From NCBI GenBank assembly GCA_015056865.1, contig SVFM01000015.1:1-64000 (forward strand): 64,000 bases of DNA. Reading direction: 5' to 3'. The translations under genes were made by a program, and so were the position numbers. This document shows positions 33,476-43,138 of the stretch, piece after piece (the stretch's first letter is position 1; each line of letters begins with the position of its first letter). The notes under the pieces are model-generated. The model did no database searches. It was not told the origin of the DNA and worked only from the letters and a program-made list of their open reading frames with translations. The DNA comes from Lachnospiraceae bacterium. Lineage in GTDB: Bacteria > Bacillota > Clostridia > Lachnospirales > Lachnospiraceae.

Positions 33476-34669
33476 CTATCTGTCCGGGTACTCCGTCTCC
33501 ACAAATCTGCGCAGAGCAGCCAGAGATCTAATTACTTTTTCCGTGTCAATGCAATATGCCATGCGGAAGTAACCGGGACAACCAAAGGTATCTGCCGGCA
33601 CTAAGATCAAGTCATATTTCAAAGCCTTCTGACAGAACACCTTAGCATCCTCCTCCAATGCCTTGGGGAAGATGTAGAAAGTTCCTCCGGGTTTCACACA
33701 GGTAAAACCCAGAGCCTTCAGTTCGTTATAGATCAAATTCATATTGGTCTCATACACGGACAGATCCGCCGTGCGGTCCAAAACCTGTGCCACCGCCAGC
33801 TGCATAATAGAAGGAGGGCAGTTGTGTCCGATTCCTCTGGAAATCTGGCCGCACATATTCACCATGGTTTCCGCCTCCTTGCAAGCAGGGTTGATGGCAA
33901 CATAGCCAATTCTCTCTCCTGGCAAAGATAAGGATTTAGAGAAAGAATAACACATGATTGTATTATCATAGTAGGCTGATACGCAGGGATTGTCCACTCC
34001 CTCAAACACGATCTCCCGATAAGGCTCGTCGGAGATCAGGAAAATGTCATGTCCAAACTCCTGCGACTTGCGGGTCAATACCTGGGCCAACTTCTTTATG
34101 GTAGCAGTTGAGTACACCACTCCCGAAGGATTGTTAGGTGTATTGACCAGCACCGCCATAGTCTTTTCCCCGATCATCTCCTCAAAAGCCTCAAAGTTGA
34201 TCTGAAAATCCGCCGTATTGGCAGGCACCACCTTCAGCACCGCGCCGGTTAAATCCACGTAAGGATGATACTCCGGGAAAAAGGGTGCAAAGGTTAAAAT
34301 CTCATCCCCCGGCTCCGTCACCAGACGAAAGGCATGAGACAATGCTCCCGCTGCACCGGAGGCCATGAAAATGTGCTCTGCCCTATAAGGCAGCCCAAAC
34401 CGTTTCTCCAAAGACCGGGCAATGGCCTCCTTCACAGAAGGAATGCCCAAGCTGGGGCTATAGCCGTGCAGCTCCATGGGATTTCTGTTTTGCAGCATAT
34501 GGATCATCAGATCCGTAAACTCCTGGGGCACCGGCACCGAAGGATTGCCCAGGCTGTAGTCAAACACATTTTCATAACCAATCTCAGCACCTCTTGCGGT
34601 TGCAAACTCGGACAGCTGACGGATCACAGATTTTCCGGACAGCATGTCTTTATATTTTTGTACGATCAT
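33476..34669 (-). CDS. Class I/II aminotransferase (AspC-like)
   Basis: A 397-residue PLP-dependent aminotransferase. It has the substrate/PLP motif NTPNNPSGVVYS near residue 175, LISDEPYREIVF near 220, and the PLP Lys in YSFSKSLSLPGERIGY near 245. The opening VFDYSLGNPSVPVP and overall length fit aspartate/aromatic aminotransferases. The substrate is not set by the sequence. It seems to head the aminotransferase-patatin-uppP group. Confidence 0.88.
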   Translation of the reverse strand: MIVQKYKDMLSGKSVIRQLSEFATARGAEIGYENVFDYSLGNPSVPVPQEFTDLMIHMLQNRNPMELHGYSPSLGIPSVKEAIARSLEKRFGLPYRAEHIFMASGAAGALSHAFRLVTEPGDEILTFAPFFPEYHPYVDLTGAVLKVVPANTADFQINFEAFEEMIGEKTMAVLVNTPNNPSGVVYSTATIKKLAQVLTRKSQEFGHDIFLISDEPYREIVFEGVDNPCVSAYYDNTIMCYSFSKSLSLPGERIGYVAINPACKEAETMVNMCGQISRGIGHNCPPSIMQLAVAQVLDRTADLSVYETNMNLIYNELKALGFTCVKPGGTFYIFPKALEEDAKVFCQKALKYDLILVPADTFGCPGYFRMAYCIDTEKVIRSLAALRRFVETEYPDR

Positions 34670-34672
34670 CGT

Positions 34673-35824
34673 TTATCTCCTCTTGAATTCTGTTGTTTTA
34701 TTATCATACCATAATTTTTCGGTGGTTCCAATCATTTTTTGAAACTGCTTTTCATTCTTCCTTGTAAACTCACTCAAAGAGTAAGAACGTATCCGTTCCT
34801 TTACAATATTGGGAATCAGAAAACCATTCGATGCTAGTTTTGCGCATCGGTTGATAATGGTTTTGTTGGTAACACCAAGTTTTTTGCTCACTTCAATGGG
34901 AGTAAATTCAAATATACGGTTCCTGAGAAGATACACCAACAAATCTTTTTCTTTGGCATTCAAATGAGATAAACTTCCGTTTATTTCATCTTCCGTAGAT
35001 GCTTTGGAAACTTCGCAAACTTTCATTGAATATAACTCCATCATATGCAAGAAATAGTTGATCCAGATTTCAGGATGGGGTGGATTTTCTCTACCTGAGT
35101 AGTATAATGCCGGTAATCCCATCTGAAGCGATGCGTAGTATTCCTCAGGATCGTAAGCAAAATACTCTTCAAGCGAACCAATGCCACTAAAACCATAGCC
35201 GTAAAGGTCAAGAATATATCCCGACATCAGTCTTGCGGTACGACCGTTTCCATCTTCAAAAGGATGGATGGTAACCAACTGATAATGCACAACCGCTGCA
35301 ATAATAAGGGGATGATCGTCAGTTGTATTGACGTATTCTACAAGTTCATCAAGAAGTGTCGGAATATCTGTATATTCGGGCGGTATATATTCCGGAGTAC
35401 CGGTTTCTGAATCATATACCGCAAATAACACCCCGGGAGGCATGGCTCCCCTAAGACCAATTTTTTCTTTTGATGCACCCTTTTCAACCATTGCCTGAAC
35501 TTCAAGCAACAATTTCTTTGAAAACGGCTCTTTCGCCTTCAGTTTTTCTTCAAGCAAATTTAGCGCAAGAAAATAATTCCTTACCTCTTGTTCAGGTTTC
35601 AAAAAATGTTTATGTGCATCTCCTTCCATCACCTCATTGGCTTGTGCCTCGGTTAAAGGGTTGCCTTCAATTTTGTTTGAGGCATAGGAGCTTTTCTTCT
35701 TAGAATTTTTTCTAAGTCTGTTTTTCGTTCCTTGCGGTAGTTCAATTGTTTTAAGCAAAAAACGATTTTCGTCAATAGCGCATATCTTCTTTAAAATGTC
35801 GTTTGTTAGAGTAACCTGAATCAT
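34673..35824 (-). CDS. Fic family protein (AMPylase-type)
   Basis: A 383-residue protein with the Fic core motif HPFEDGNGRTAR near residue 190, which transfers AMP (or another nucleotide-linked group) to target hydroxyls. Before it lies a Fic N domain with the segment SNKIEG near residue 50, which fits the [S/T]xxxE[G/N] inhibitory helix, so the enzyme should be self-inhibited. A winged-helix-like domain (EVSKKLGVTNKTIINRCAKL) follows near the C-terminus. The region is clearly more AT-rich than its surroundings and lies beside yefM-yoeB, which points to an acquired segment. Start at 35824; TATAAT is visible about 25 bp upstream. Confidence 0.88.
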   Translation of the reverse strand: MIQVTLTNDILKKICAIDENRFLLKTIELPQGTKNRLRKNSKKKSSYASNKIEGNPLTEAQANEVMEGDAHKHFLKPEQEVRNYFLALNLLEEKLKAKEPFSKKLLLEVQAMVEKGASKEKIGLRGAMPPGVLFAVYDSETGTPEYIPPEYTDIPTLLDELVEYVNTTDDHPLIIAAVVHYQLVTIHPFEDGNGRTARLMSGYILDLYGYGFSGIGSLEEYFAYDPEEYYASLQMGLPALYYSGRENPPHPEIWINYFLHMMELYSMKVCEVSKASTEDEINGSLSHLNAKEKDLLVYLLRNRIFEFTPIEVSKKLGVTNKTIINRCAKLASNGFLIPNIVKERIRSYSLSEFTRKNEKQFQKMIGTTEKLWYDNKTTEFKRR

Positions 35825-35938
35825 AATATCATCCCTTTGCTTTTGGTTAAATATATTATAACACAAAGCAACAAAGAATTTCACTATAATTACATTATTT
35901 TTTCACTATAAAATAAATGAATTTTGCATATAATATAC

Positions 35939-35990
35939 TTGACGTACAAGAAACCGTACGTTATAATAAAAGTACAGAAAACCGTACGTT
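35939..35990 (+). promoter_or_regulatory. Promoter and paired operators of yefM-yoeB
   Basis: TTGACG (35939-35944), 17 bp, TATAAT (35962-35967). Two near-identical 19-bp boxes, starting GTACA and ending ACCGTACGTT, lie at 35944-35962 and 35972-35990, 28 bp apart; one fills the -35/-10 spacer and the other covers the transcription start. Each carries inverted GTAC ends. This is the arrangement expected for autorepression by a Phd/YefM-type antitoxin complex. Confidence 0.8.
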
Positions 35991-36006
35991 TTTGGAGGTG
36001 TATTTT

Positions 36007-36273
36007 ATGTTAGCTGTAAATTATACAAATCTTAGAGATAATATGAAAACTTATATGGACAAAGTCACGGATGATTATGAAACAATGATCGTAACAAGAA
36101 AAGACAACAAGAATGTTGTTATGTTGTCTGAGGAATCTTACAATAATCTCATAGAGAATGTCTACATCATGGGAAATAAGGCAAACTATGATTGGCTAAT
36201 GGAATCCAAAGCACAACTGGAAAGCGGAAATACTACTATACAAAATCTTGCAGAGGTAGATACAGATGAATAA
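36007..36273 (+). CDS. yefM: Antitoxin YefM (Phd/YefM family)
   Basis: An 88-residue antitoxin that binds and blocks YoeB and represses the operon. The N-terminal dimerisation and DNA-binding part reads VNYTNLRDNMKTYMDKV, followed by VTRKDNKNVVMLSEESYNNL, then a flexible acidic C-terminus. The ATG at 36007 follows GGAGG by 8 bp; an apparent 30-residue extension would run through the operators and is rejected. Its end overlaps the toxin start by 8 bp, the usual antitoxin-first coupling. Confidence 0.93.
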   Translation: MLAVNYTNLRDNMKTYMDKVTDDYETMIVTRKDNKNVVMLSEESYNNLIENVYIMGNKANYDWLMESKAQLESGNTTIQNLAEVDTDE

Positions 36274-36529
36274 GATATTTACACAAAACGGATGGCAAGA
36301 TTATATATATTGGCAAACCGAGGATAGAAAGACTTTGAAAAAAATAAACAGCCTGATTAAGGATATCTGCAGAAATGGCAATGAAGGAATTGGAAAGCCG
36401 GAGCCGTTAAGAGGTACTTTGACTGGTTTCTGGAGCAGACGCATCAATGATAAGGACCGGCTAATCTACAAGATTGACAAGAATAATGTATATATTTTGG
36501 CATGTCGGTATCATTATAGTGATACATAG
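36266..36529 (+). CDS. yoeB: Toxin YoeB (mRNA interferase)
   Basis: An 87-residue ribosome-dependent mRNA endonuclease. It follows E. coli YoeB closely: WQDYIYWQTEDRKTLKKIN, GKPEPLRGTLTGFWSRRI and the end ACRYHY, which carry the catalytic Glu (GKPEPL), Arg (SRRI/DRLIYK) and His (RYHY). All key residues are present, so the toxin should be active. It is cotranscribed with yefM and followed by a terminator shared with glpK. Confidence 0.95.
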   Translation: MNKIFTQNGWQDYIYWQTEDRKTLKKINSLIKDICRNGNEGIGKPEPLRGTLTGFWSRRINDKDRLIYKIDKNNVYILACRYHYSDT

Positions 36530-36532
36530 CAC

Positions 36533-36571
36533 AAAGCAGCAATGAACGAAGAAGTCCATTGCCGCTTTTTT
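36533..36571. terminator. Bidirectional terminator between yoeB and glpK
   Basis: AAAGCAGCAATG (36533-36544) pairs with CATTGCCGCTTT (36557-36568) with one mismatch and a 12-nt loop; a T-run follows on the plus strand and A's precede for the minus strand. Confidence 0.8.
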
Positions 36572-36591
36572 GTTCTACGTATAAAAAGGAC

Positions 36592-38115
<1,524 letters not shown>

Positions 38116-38315
38116 CTATTAATAAGTTCATTTTAGTTCATGCCCGGGCAAAAAGCAAGTCCGGTGCACTTTATGACCTCCCATCGTGCTGATTATTAGA
38201 AAATTTTAAGAAAACTTTCATCCTTCGTGCATTTTTTGATATTGAGGAACGCCCTGGCTTATTGTAAAATAAAACTATAACAAAACTCACACTAATAGAA
38301 AGGAAAACCAATCAT

Positions 38316-39335
38316 ATGAGTGATTCATTCAGAAACATACGCAACGGATTTGAAACCATAAATCCGGGCAAGAAAAAAGAGGACGGCGGTCCAAACTTTC
38401 CTATCGGAAAAATCATCGGCATCGTCCTTGCTCTTGTGGTAGTGGCAATTCTGGCCACAGGCGCCACCTATCAGATAGGTGAACAGGAACAGGCTGTTCT
38501 AATCACCTTCGGCCAGCCCAAGGCGGTGACCGAACCCGGCCTGCATTTTAAGATCCCTTTTATCCAGCAGGTGAAGAAAGTAAATACCACCATTCAGGGC
38601 TTTTCCATCGGCTATGATCAAAAGACCAACACCTCCTTAGAGGAAGAATCCCTGATGATCACCAGCGACTACAACTTTGTAAACGTGGACTTCTTCGTAG
38701 AGTACCGCTTTTCCGATCCGGTCAAAGCAGTGTACGCCTCCGAGCAGCCTGTTCAGATCCTAAAGAACATCAGCATGAGCTGCATCCGCAACGTGATCGG
38801 CAGCTACCCGGTTGACGATGTTCTGACCACCGGTAAGAATGAGATCCAGTCCACTATTAAAACTATGATCCTGGAGAAGCTGGAACAGCAGGATGTAGGT
38901 ATCCAGCTGGTAAACATTACCATCCAGGATTCCGAACCACCTACCATAGAAGTCATGGAAGCCTTCAAGGCAGTGGAAACCGCAAAGCAGGGCAAGGAAA
39001 CCGCCCTGAACAATGCAAACAAGTACCGCAACGAACAGATCCCTCAAGCAGAGGCTCAGGCAGACGCCATTATTAAGGCAGCAGAAGCTGAAAAGACCAA
39101 GCGTATTAATGAAGCAACTGCTCAGGTGGCCAGATTCAACGCCATGTATGAAGAGTATATCAAGAATCCGGAAGTAACCAGACAACGTATGTTCTTCGAG
39201 ACCATGGAGGAAGTTCTTCCTGATCTGAAGGTCATCATTCAGGGAACGAACGGCGAGGTACAGACCTTTTACCCCATCGAATCCTTTGCAAACATTAACA
39301 CAAACAACGCTGCCCGCACACAGACAGCAGAATGA
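38316..39335 (+). CDS. hflK: HflK-like membrane protease regulator
   Basis: A 339-residue SPFH-domain protein. One N-terminal transmembrane helix (about 29-48), then the prohibitin/stomatin domain (EQEQAVLITFGQPKAVTEPGLHFK and following, shown in part) and a C-terminal coiled coil rich in Ala and Glu. HflK and HflC form a large ring that encloses and restrains FtsH. The short, Gly-poor N-terminus differs from the proteobacterial one. It overlaps hflC. The ftsH gene is in the same window at 52545 but in another operon. Confidence 0.9.
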   Translation: MSDSFRNIRNGFETINPGKKKEDGGPNFPIGKIIGIVLALVVVAILATGATYQIGEQEQAVLITFGQPKAVTEPGLHFKIPFIQQVKKVNTTIQGFSIGYDQKTNTSLEEESLMITSDYNFVNVDFFVEYRFSDPVKAVYASEQPVQILKNISMSCIRNVIGSYPVDDVLTTGKNEIQSTIKTMILEKLEQQDVGIQLVNITIQDSEPPTIEVMEAFKAVETAKQGKETALNNANKYRNEQIPQAEAQADAIIKAAEAEKTKRINEATAQVARFNAMYEEYIKNPEVTRQRMFFETMEEVLPDLKVIIQGTNGEVQTFYPIESFANINTNNAARTQTAE

Positions 39336-39343
39336 GAGGAATC

Positions 39344-40207
39344 ATGAAAACATTTAGAAATATATTGTTAGCAGTTGTACTTGTGGCACTTCTGATCGTG
39401 GGTGCTTCCAGTATCGTTGTGACCCAGGAAAATGAATACAGCCTGGTGCGCCAGTTTGGACGGGTAGACCATGTGGTATCCGAAGCCGGCATCAGCTTTA
39501 AAGTCCCCTTCATCCAGAGCGTGGATAAACTTCCCAAACAGATCATGCTTTATGACCTTGCCACCTCAGATGTTATCACCAGCGACAAAAAAACCATGAT
39601 CACAGACAGCTACGTGCTTTGGCAGATCACAGATCCTTTAAGGTTTGCCCAGACCCTGAACAGTTCCGTAGCAAACGCAGAGAGCCGACTGAACACTATC
39701 GTGTACAACTCCACCAAAAACGTGATCAGCAGCCTCCTCCAGGAGGATGTGATTAGCGGCCGTGACGGAGAACTGTCTCAGGCGGTTATGAATAATATCG
39801 GTGATTCCCTGGATCAATACGGTATCACCCTTTTAAGCTTTGAAACCAAGCACTTAGACTTGCCAAGCGATAACAAATCCGCTGTATACGTGCGTATGAT
39901 CTCCGAGCGAGACAATATCGCGGCAACCTATACCGCAGAGGGTAATTCCGAGGCCCAGATCATCAAGAACACCACGGACAAGGAAGTGACCGAACTTCTT
40001 TCCGAGGCAAACAAGAATGCTGAGATCCTGATCGCTGAGGGCGAAGCTGAATACATGCGCATTCTTTCCGAGGCCTATGCAGACACCTCCCGCACAGAAT
40101 TCTACTCCTTCGTAAGAAGTCTGGACGCCCTGAAGATTTCCATGACAGGCGACAACAAGACCGTGATCCTTTCCCCGGATTCACCTATTGCACAGATTTT
40201 TTATTAA
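39344..40207 (+). CDS. hflC: HflC-like membrane protease regulator
   Basis: A 287-residue partner of HflK with an N-terminal transmembrane helix (about 5-23) and an SPFH domain (EYSLVRQFGRVDHVVSEAGISFKVPF, shown in part); the C-terminal part has a coiled coil with NKNAEILIAEGEAEYMRIL. I start it at 39344 (GAGAGG 4 bp before); an ATG at 39332 that overlaps the hflK stop (ATGA) is equally possible. It ends the two-gene unit before a terminator. Confidence 0.9.
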   Translation: MKTFRNILLAVVLVALLIVGASSIVVTQENEYSLVRQFGRVDHVVSEAGISFKVPFIQSVDKLPKQIMLYDLATSDVITSDKKTMITDSYVLWQITDPLRFAQTLNSSVANAESRLNTIVYNSTKNVISSLLQEDVISGRDGELSQAVMNNIGDSLDQYGITLLSFETKHLDLPSDNKSAVYVRMISERDNIAATYTAEGNSEAQIIKNTTDKEVTELLSEANKNAEILIAEGEAEYMRILSEAYADTSRTEFYSFVRSLDALKISMTGDNKTVILSPDSPIAQIFY

Positions 40208-40215
40208 GTAATCAT

Positions 40216-40262
40216 GTCCCGCCCGCTGTCAAAACCATCCGGCAGCCGGTGGGACTTTTTTT
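40216..40262 (+). terminator. Terminator of hflKC
   Basis: GTCCC-CC-GCTG pairs with CAGC-GG-GGGAC (40216-40228 with 40242-40255), followed by seven T. Confidence 0.8.
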
Positions 40263-40278
40263 GCAATATTTTCAAAGA

Positions 40279-40308
40279 TTGATTTCCCCGGTGGCATCGT
40301 GGTATAAT
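40279..40308 (+). promoter_or_regulatory. Promoter of metF
   Basis: TTGATT (40279-40284), 18 bp, TATAAT (40303-40308), 26 bp before the ATG. No S-box or other riboswitch fits in this short leader. Confidence 0.7.
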
Positions 40309-40334
40309 AGACAAAAATTGAAAGGACTATACAT

Positions 40335-41219
40335 ATGAAAATTATAGATTTACTTACGCAAGATACCCTTTCCCTCTCCTTTGAGGTTTTTCCACCCAAA
40401 ACCGAGACCAGCTTTGAAAGTGTGAAACATGCAACCGAAGAGATCGCCAAGCTGCGCCCGGCTTTTATGAGTGTTACCTACGGTGCAGGTGGCGGAACCA
40501 GCAAATACACTCTGGATATCGCCCAAAACATCAAACGTCTGTATGGTGTGCCGACTTTGGCCCACCTTACCTGTGTTTCCTCCACCCGAGAAACCGTACA
40601 GCAAAAGATAGCGGAAATCAAAGCAGCCGGCCTTCAAAATATTATGGCTCTCAGAGGAGACATCCCTGCGGGTCTGGAAGATGCTGACCGGAGTGGTTGG
40701 GACTACAAGCATGCCATTGACCTGATTACCGAACTCAAAAATGCAGATACTGATTTTTGCATTGGCGGTGCCTGCTATCCTGAGATCCATCCTGAAAGCT
40801 CCAATCAAAAGGATGACATCAAGCGTCTCAAAGAAAAAGTAGATGCGGGCTGCGACTTTTTGACTACCCAGATGTTTTTTGACAACAACCTGCTCTATAA
40901 TTTCCTATACAAGATCCGGGAGGCCGGTATTACCGTTCCGATCATTCCCGGAATCATGCCTATCACCAACGCAAACCAGGTGGAGAAGGCAATCAAACTT
41001 TCAGGCTCCTTTATGCCCCAGAGGTTTAAGAGTCTGGTGGACAAATTCGGATCCAATCCTGCCGCCATGAAACAGGCAGGCATTGCCTATGCCACAGATC
41101 AGATCATTGATCTGTATGCAAACAATATTACAAACGTTCATGTATATTCTATGAACAAGCCCGATGTTGCAGAGAAGATCCAGAGTAATCTTTCGGATAT
41201 TCTGGGTGAAAATACTTGA
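40335..41219 (+). CDS. metF: Methylenetetrahydrofolate reductase
   Basis: A 294-residue FAD-dependent TIM-barrel enzyme that reduces 5,10-methylene-THF to 5-methyl-THF for methionine synthesis or, in acetogens, the Wood-Ljungdahl pathway. It opens with LSLSFEVFPPKTETSFES, has SVTYGAGGGTSKYT near residue 50, NIMALRGDIP near 105 and GCDFLTTQMFFDN near 175. The length fits the bacterial single-domain form. It is a single-gene unit upstream of the two-component system. Confidence 0.95.
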   Translation: MKIIDLLTQDTLSLSFEVFPPKTETSFESVKHATEEIAKLRPAFMSVTYGAGGGTSKYTLDIAQNIKRLYGVPTLAHLTCVSSTRETVQQKIAEIKAAGLQNIMALRGDIPAGLEDADRSGWDYKHAIDLITELKNADTDFCIGGACYPEIHPESSNQKDDIKRLKEKVDAGCDFLTTQMFFDNNLLYNFLYKIREAGITVPIIPGIMPITNANQVEKAIKLSGSFMPQRFKSLVDKFGSNPAAMKQAGIAYATDQIIDLYANNITNVHVYSMNKPDVAEKIQSNLSDILGENT

Positions 41220-41264
41220 AAAATTGCAGCCATTTGAAAGTAATCGCATTCGGAGGTTTTATAA

Positions 41265-41936
41265 ATGCTGAAAATACTAATTGCAGAGGATGATCGGGAG
41301 CTGCGACAGCTTTTTTCCCATGTTTTGATCAAAAACGGTTATACCGTAAAAGGTGTTTCCAACGGCAAGGACGCGTTAGATGCCATGGATGCGGATTACT
41401 ATGACCTGATCATTTCGGATATTATGATGCCGGTGATGGATGGATATGAGCTTGTGCAGCTGTTGCGGGAGGCAGGCAACAACACTCCCGTACTGATGAT
41501 CACCGCCAAAGATGCCTTCGATGATATGCGTCAGGGATTTCAGTCAGGCACGGATGACTATATGGTCAAACCGGTGAATGTGAATGAAATGGTTTTGCGG
41601 GTAGGTGCCCTTCTTCGCAGAGCACAGATGATCAACGACAGACGGCAGACCATCGGCAGCACGATCCTGGAATATGATTCTCTAACGGTAATTACCGGGG
41701 AAGAATCCCTTGTTCTGCCCCAAAAAGAATTTCTGCTGCTCTACAAAATGGCTTCCTATCCGGGGCGTATTTTTACCAGGCAACAGCTGATGGACGAAAT
41801 CTGGGGTTATGACTCCGACAGTGACACCCACACAGTGGATGTGCATATCGGCCGGCTTCGGGATCGCTTCCGGGATAATATGGACTTCAAGATCGTTACC
41901 ATGCGAGGAGTCGGCTACAAGGTGGTCAAACTATGA
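41265..41936 (+). CDS. Response regulator (OmpR/PhoB type)
   Basis: A 223-residue transcription factor with a receiver domain (phospho-acceptor Asp in LIISDIMMPVMDGYE near residue 52, Lys in DYMVKPVN) and a C-terminal winged helix with HTVDVHIGRLRDRF. The stop overlaps the kinase start by 4 bp (ATGA). The regulated genes are not indicated by context; the adjacent metF and truncated HAD fragment do not help. Confidence 0.94.
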   Translation: MLKILIAEDDRELRQLFSHVLIKNGYTVKGVSNGKDALDAMDADYYDLIISDIMMPVMDGYELVQLLREAGNNTPVLMITAKDAFDDMRQGFQSGTDDYMVKPVNVNEMVLRVGALLRRAQMINDRRQTIGSTILEYDSLTVITGEESLVLPQKEFLLLYKMASYPGRIFTRQQLMDEIWGYDSDSDTHTVDVHIGRLRDRFRDNMDFKIVTMRGVGYKVVKL

Positions 41937-42985
41937 AAACCCGTGAAACCTTTGAATTACTTCGCAATAAAAAGACACACCTAAGCCTGAGAGTCCGGCT
42001 GATCCTGCTGGTCTCCGCCGAATTGGTCTTGTCTATTCTGACCGCCCTGGGTATGTGGATTCTTTTGGATCACTTTTTATCCATTGACTCCAATGTATTA
42101 TTACTTATCGCTCTGGTCGTGACCAGTCTTCTGATTGGCAGCCTGGTTACTACTTTTATATCCAGATTTTTCTTTAATCCCATCAAAAAACTTGGCAAAG
42201 CCATGGGAAAGGTTGCGGACGGAGACTTTTCCGTGCGTCTGGAAATGAAATCAACCTCCAAAGAAATTCTGGAGATTTATTCCGGCTTTAATCTGATGAC
42301 CCGGGAACTGGCCTCCACCGAAATCCTGCAGACCGATTTTGTATCCAATGTATCCCACGAGTTTAAAACTCCCATCAATGCCATTGAAGGCTACACCACC
42401 CTTTTGCAGGGCTGTGAAAATCTAGATGCAGACCAGCAACAATATGTGGATAAAATATTATTTAATACAAAAAGACTTTCCACCCTGGTGGGCAACATCC
42501 TGCTGCTCTCCAAAATTGAAAATCAATCTATCCCCACCCATCAGACTCTTTTTCGCCTGGATGAGCAAATTCGCCAATCCATTGTGGCGCAGGAGCCCGC
42601 CTGGGCATCCAAGGACCTGGACTTTGATGTGGAATTGGATCATGTGGAATATCTGGGAAGTGAAGGCCTGTTACATCACGTGTGGGATAATCTGATCAGC
42701 AATGCCATAAAATTTACCCCTCCATGTGGTCTGGTACGTATCCGTTTGAAGAAAAAAAACGATCATATACTATTTATCATAGAAGATGAAGGCCCCGGCC
42801 TGTCAAGCGAAGCAAAAAAACATATCTTTGACAAATTTTATCAGGCAGACAGTTCCCACAAGGAAGAAGGAAATGGTCTGGGACTAGCTTTGGTAAAACG
42901 CATTTTGGTCATAACCGGCGGACAGATCAGTGCCGAGAACATTCCCGGCAGCGGATGCCGGTTTACCGTTACTCTGAAAGCATAA
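41933..42985 (+). CDS. Sensor histidine kinase
   Basis: A 350-residue membrane kinase: two close transmembrane helices (about 22-46 and 54-76) with almost no extracellular loop, a HAMP domain, HisKA with SNVSHEFKTPINAIEGY (phosphorylated His), and a HATPase domain with DNLISNAIKFT, DEGPGLS and GNGLGLALVKRI. The lack of an external sensor domain suggests an intramembrane-sensing kinase, often linked to envelope stress or antimicrobial peptides. Cotranscribed with the preceding regulator. Confidence 0.93.
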   Translation: MKTRETFELLRNKKTHLSLRVRLILLVSAELVLSILTALGMWILLDHFLSIDSNVLLLIALVVTSLLIGSLVTTFISRFFFNPIKKLGKAMGKVADGDFSVRLEMKSTSKEILEIYSGFNLMTRELASTEILQTDFVSNVSHEFKTPINAIEGYTTLLQGCENLDADQQQYVDKILFNTKRLSTLVGNILLLSKIENQSIPTHQTLFRLDEQIRQSIVAQEPAWASKDLDFDVELDHVEYLGSEGLLHHVWDNLISNAIKFTPPCGLVRIRLKKKNDHILFIIEDEGPGLSSEAKKHIFDKFYQADSSHKEEGNGLGLALVKRILVITGGQISAENIPGSGCRFTVTLKA

Positions 42986-42997
42986 GGAGATTACAGT

Positions 42998-43093
42998 ATG
43001 ACACTTACCACCATTTTATTTGACTTGGACGGAACCCTGGTTCCCATGGATCAGGATATCTTTGTTAAGGAATGGCTTACATCGAGACCTTAA
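42998..43093 (+). pseudogene. Truncated HAD-family phosphatase
   Basis: Twelve bp after the kinase stop, AAGGAGA lies 7 bp before an ATG that opens a 31-codon frame reading TILFDLDGTLVPMDQDIFVKEW. This is the HAD motif I start (nucleophile DxD) of a phosphatase of about 200 residues, but the frame stops after LTSRP and no later HAD motifs follow. The start signals are intact, so the loss is most likely recent. It probably was the third gene of the two-component operon. Confidence 0.75.
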
Positions 43094-43138
43094 AAGCCTG
43101 AGCATTTTTCAATTTCATGTTTCCTGTGTATGCTAACC

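Noticed and set aside
35917..36006. 30-residue extension of the YefM antitoxin
   Set aside because: It would overlap the operators and the promoter; the GGAGG at 35994-35998 fits the ATG at 36007.
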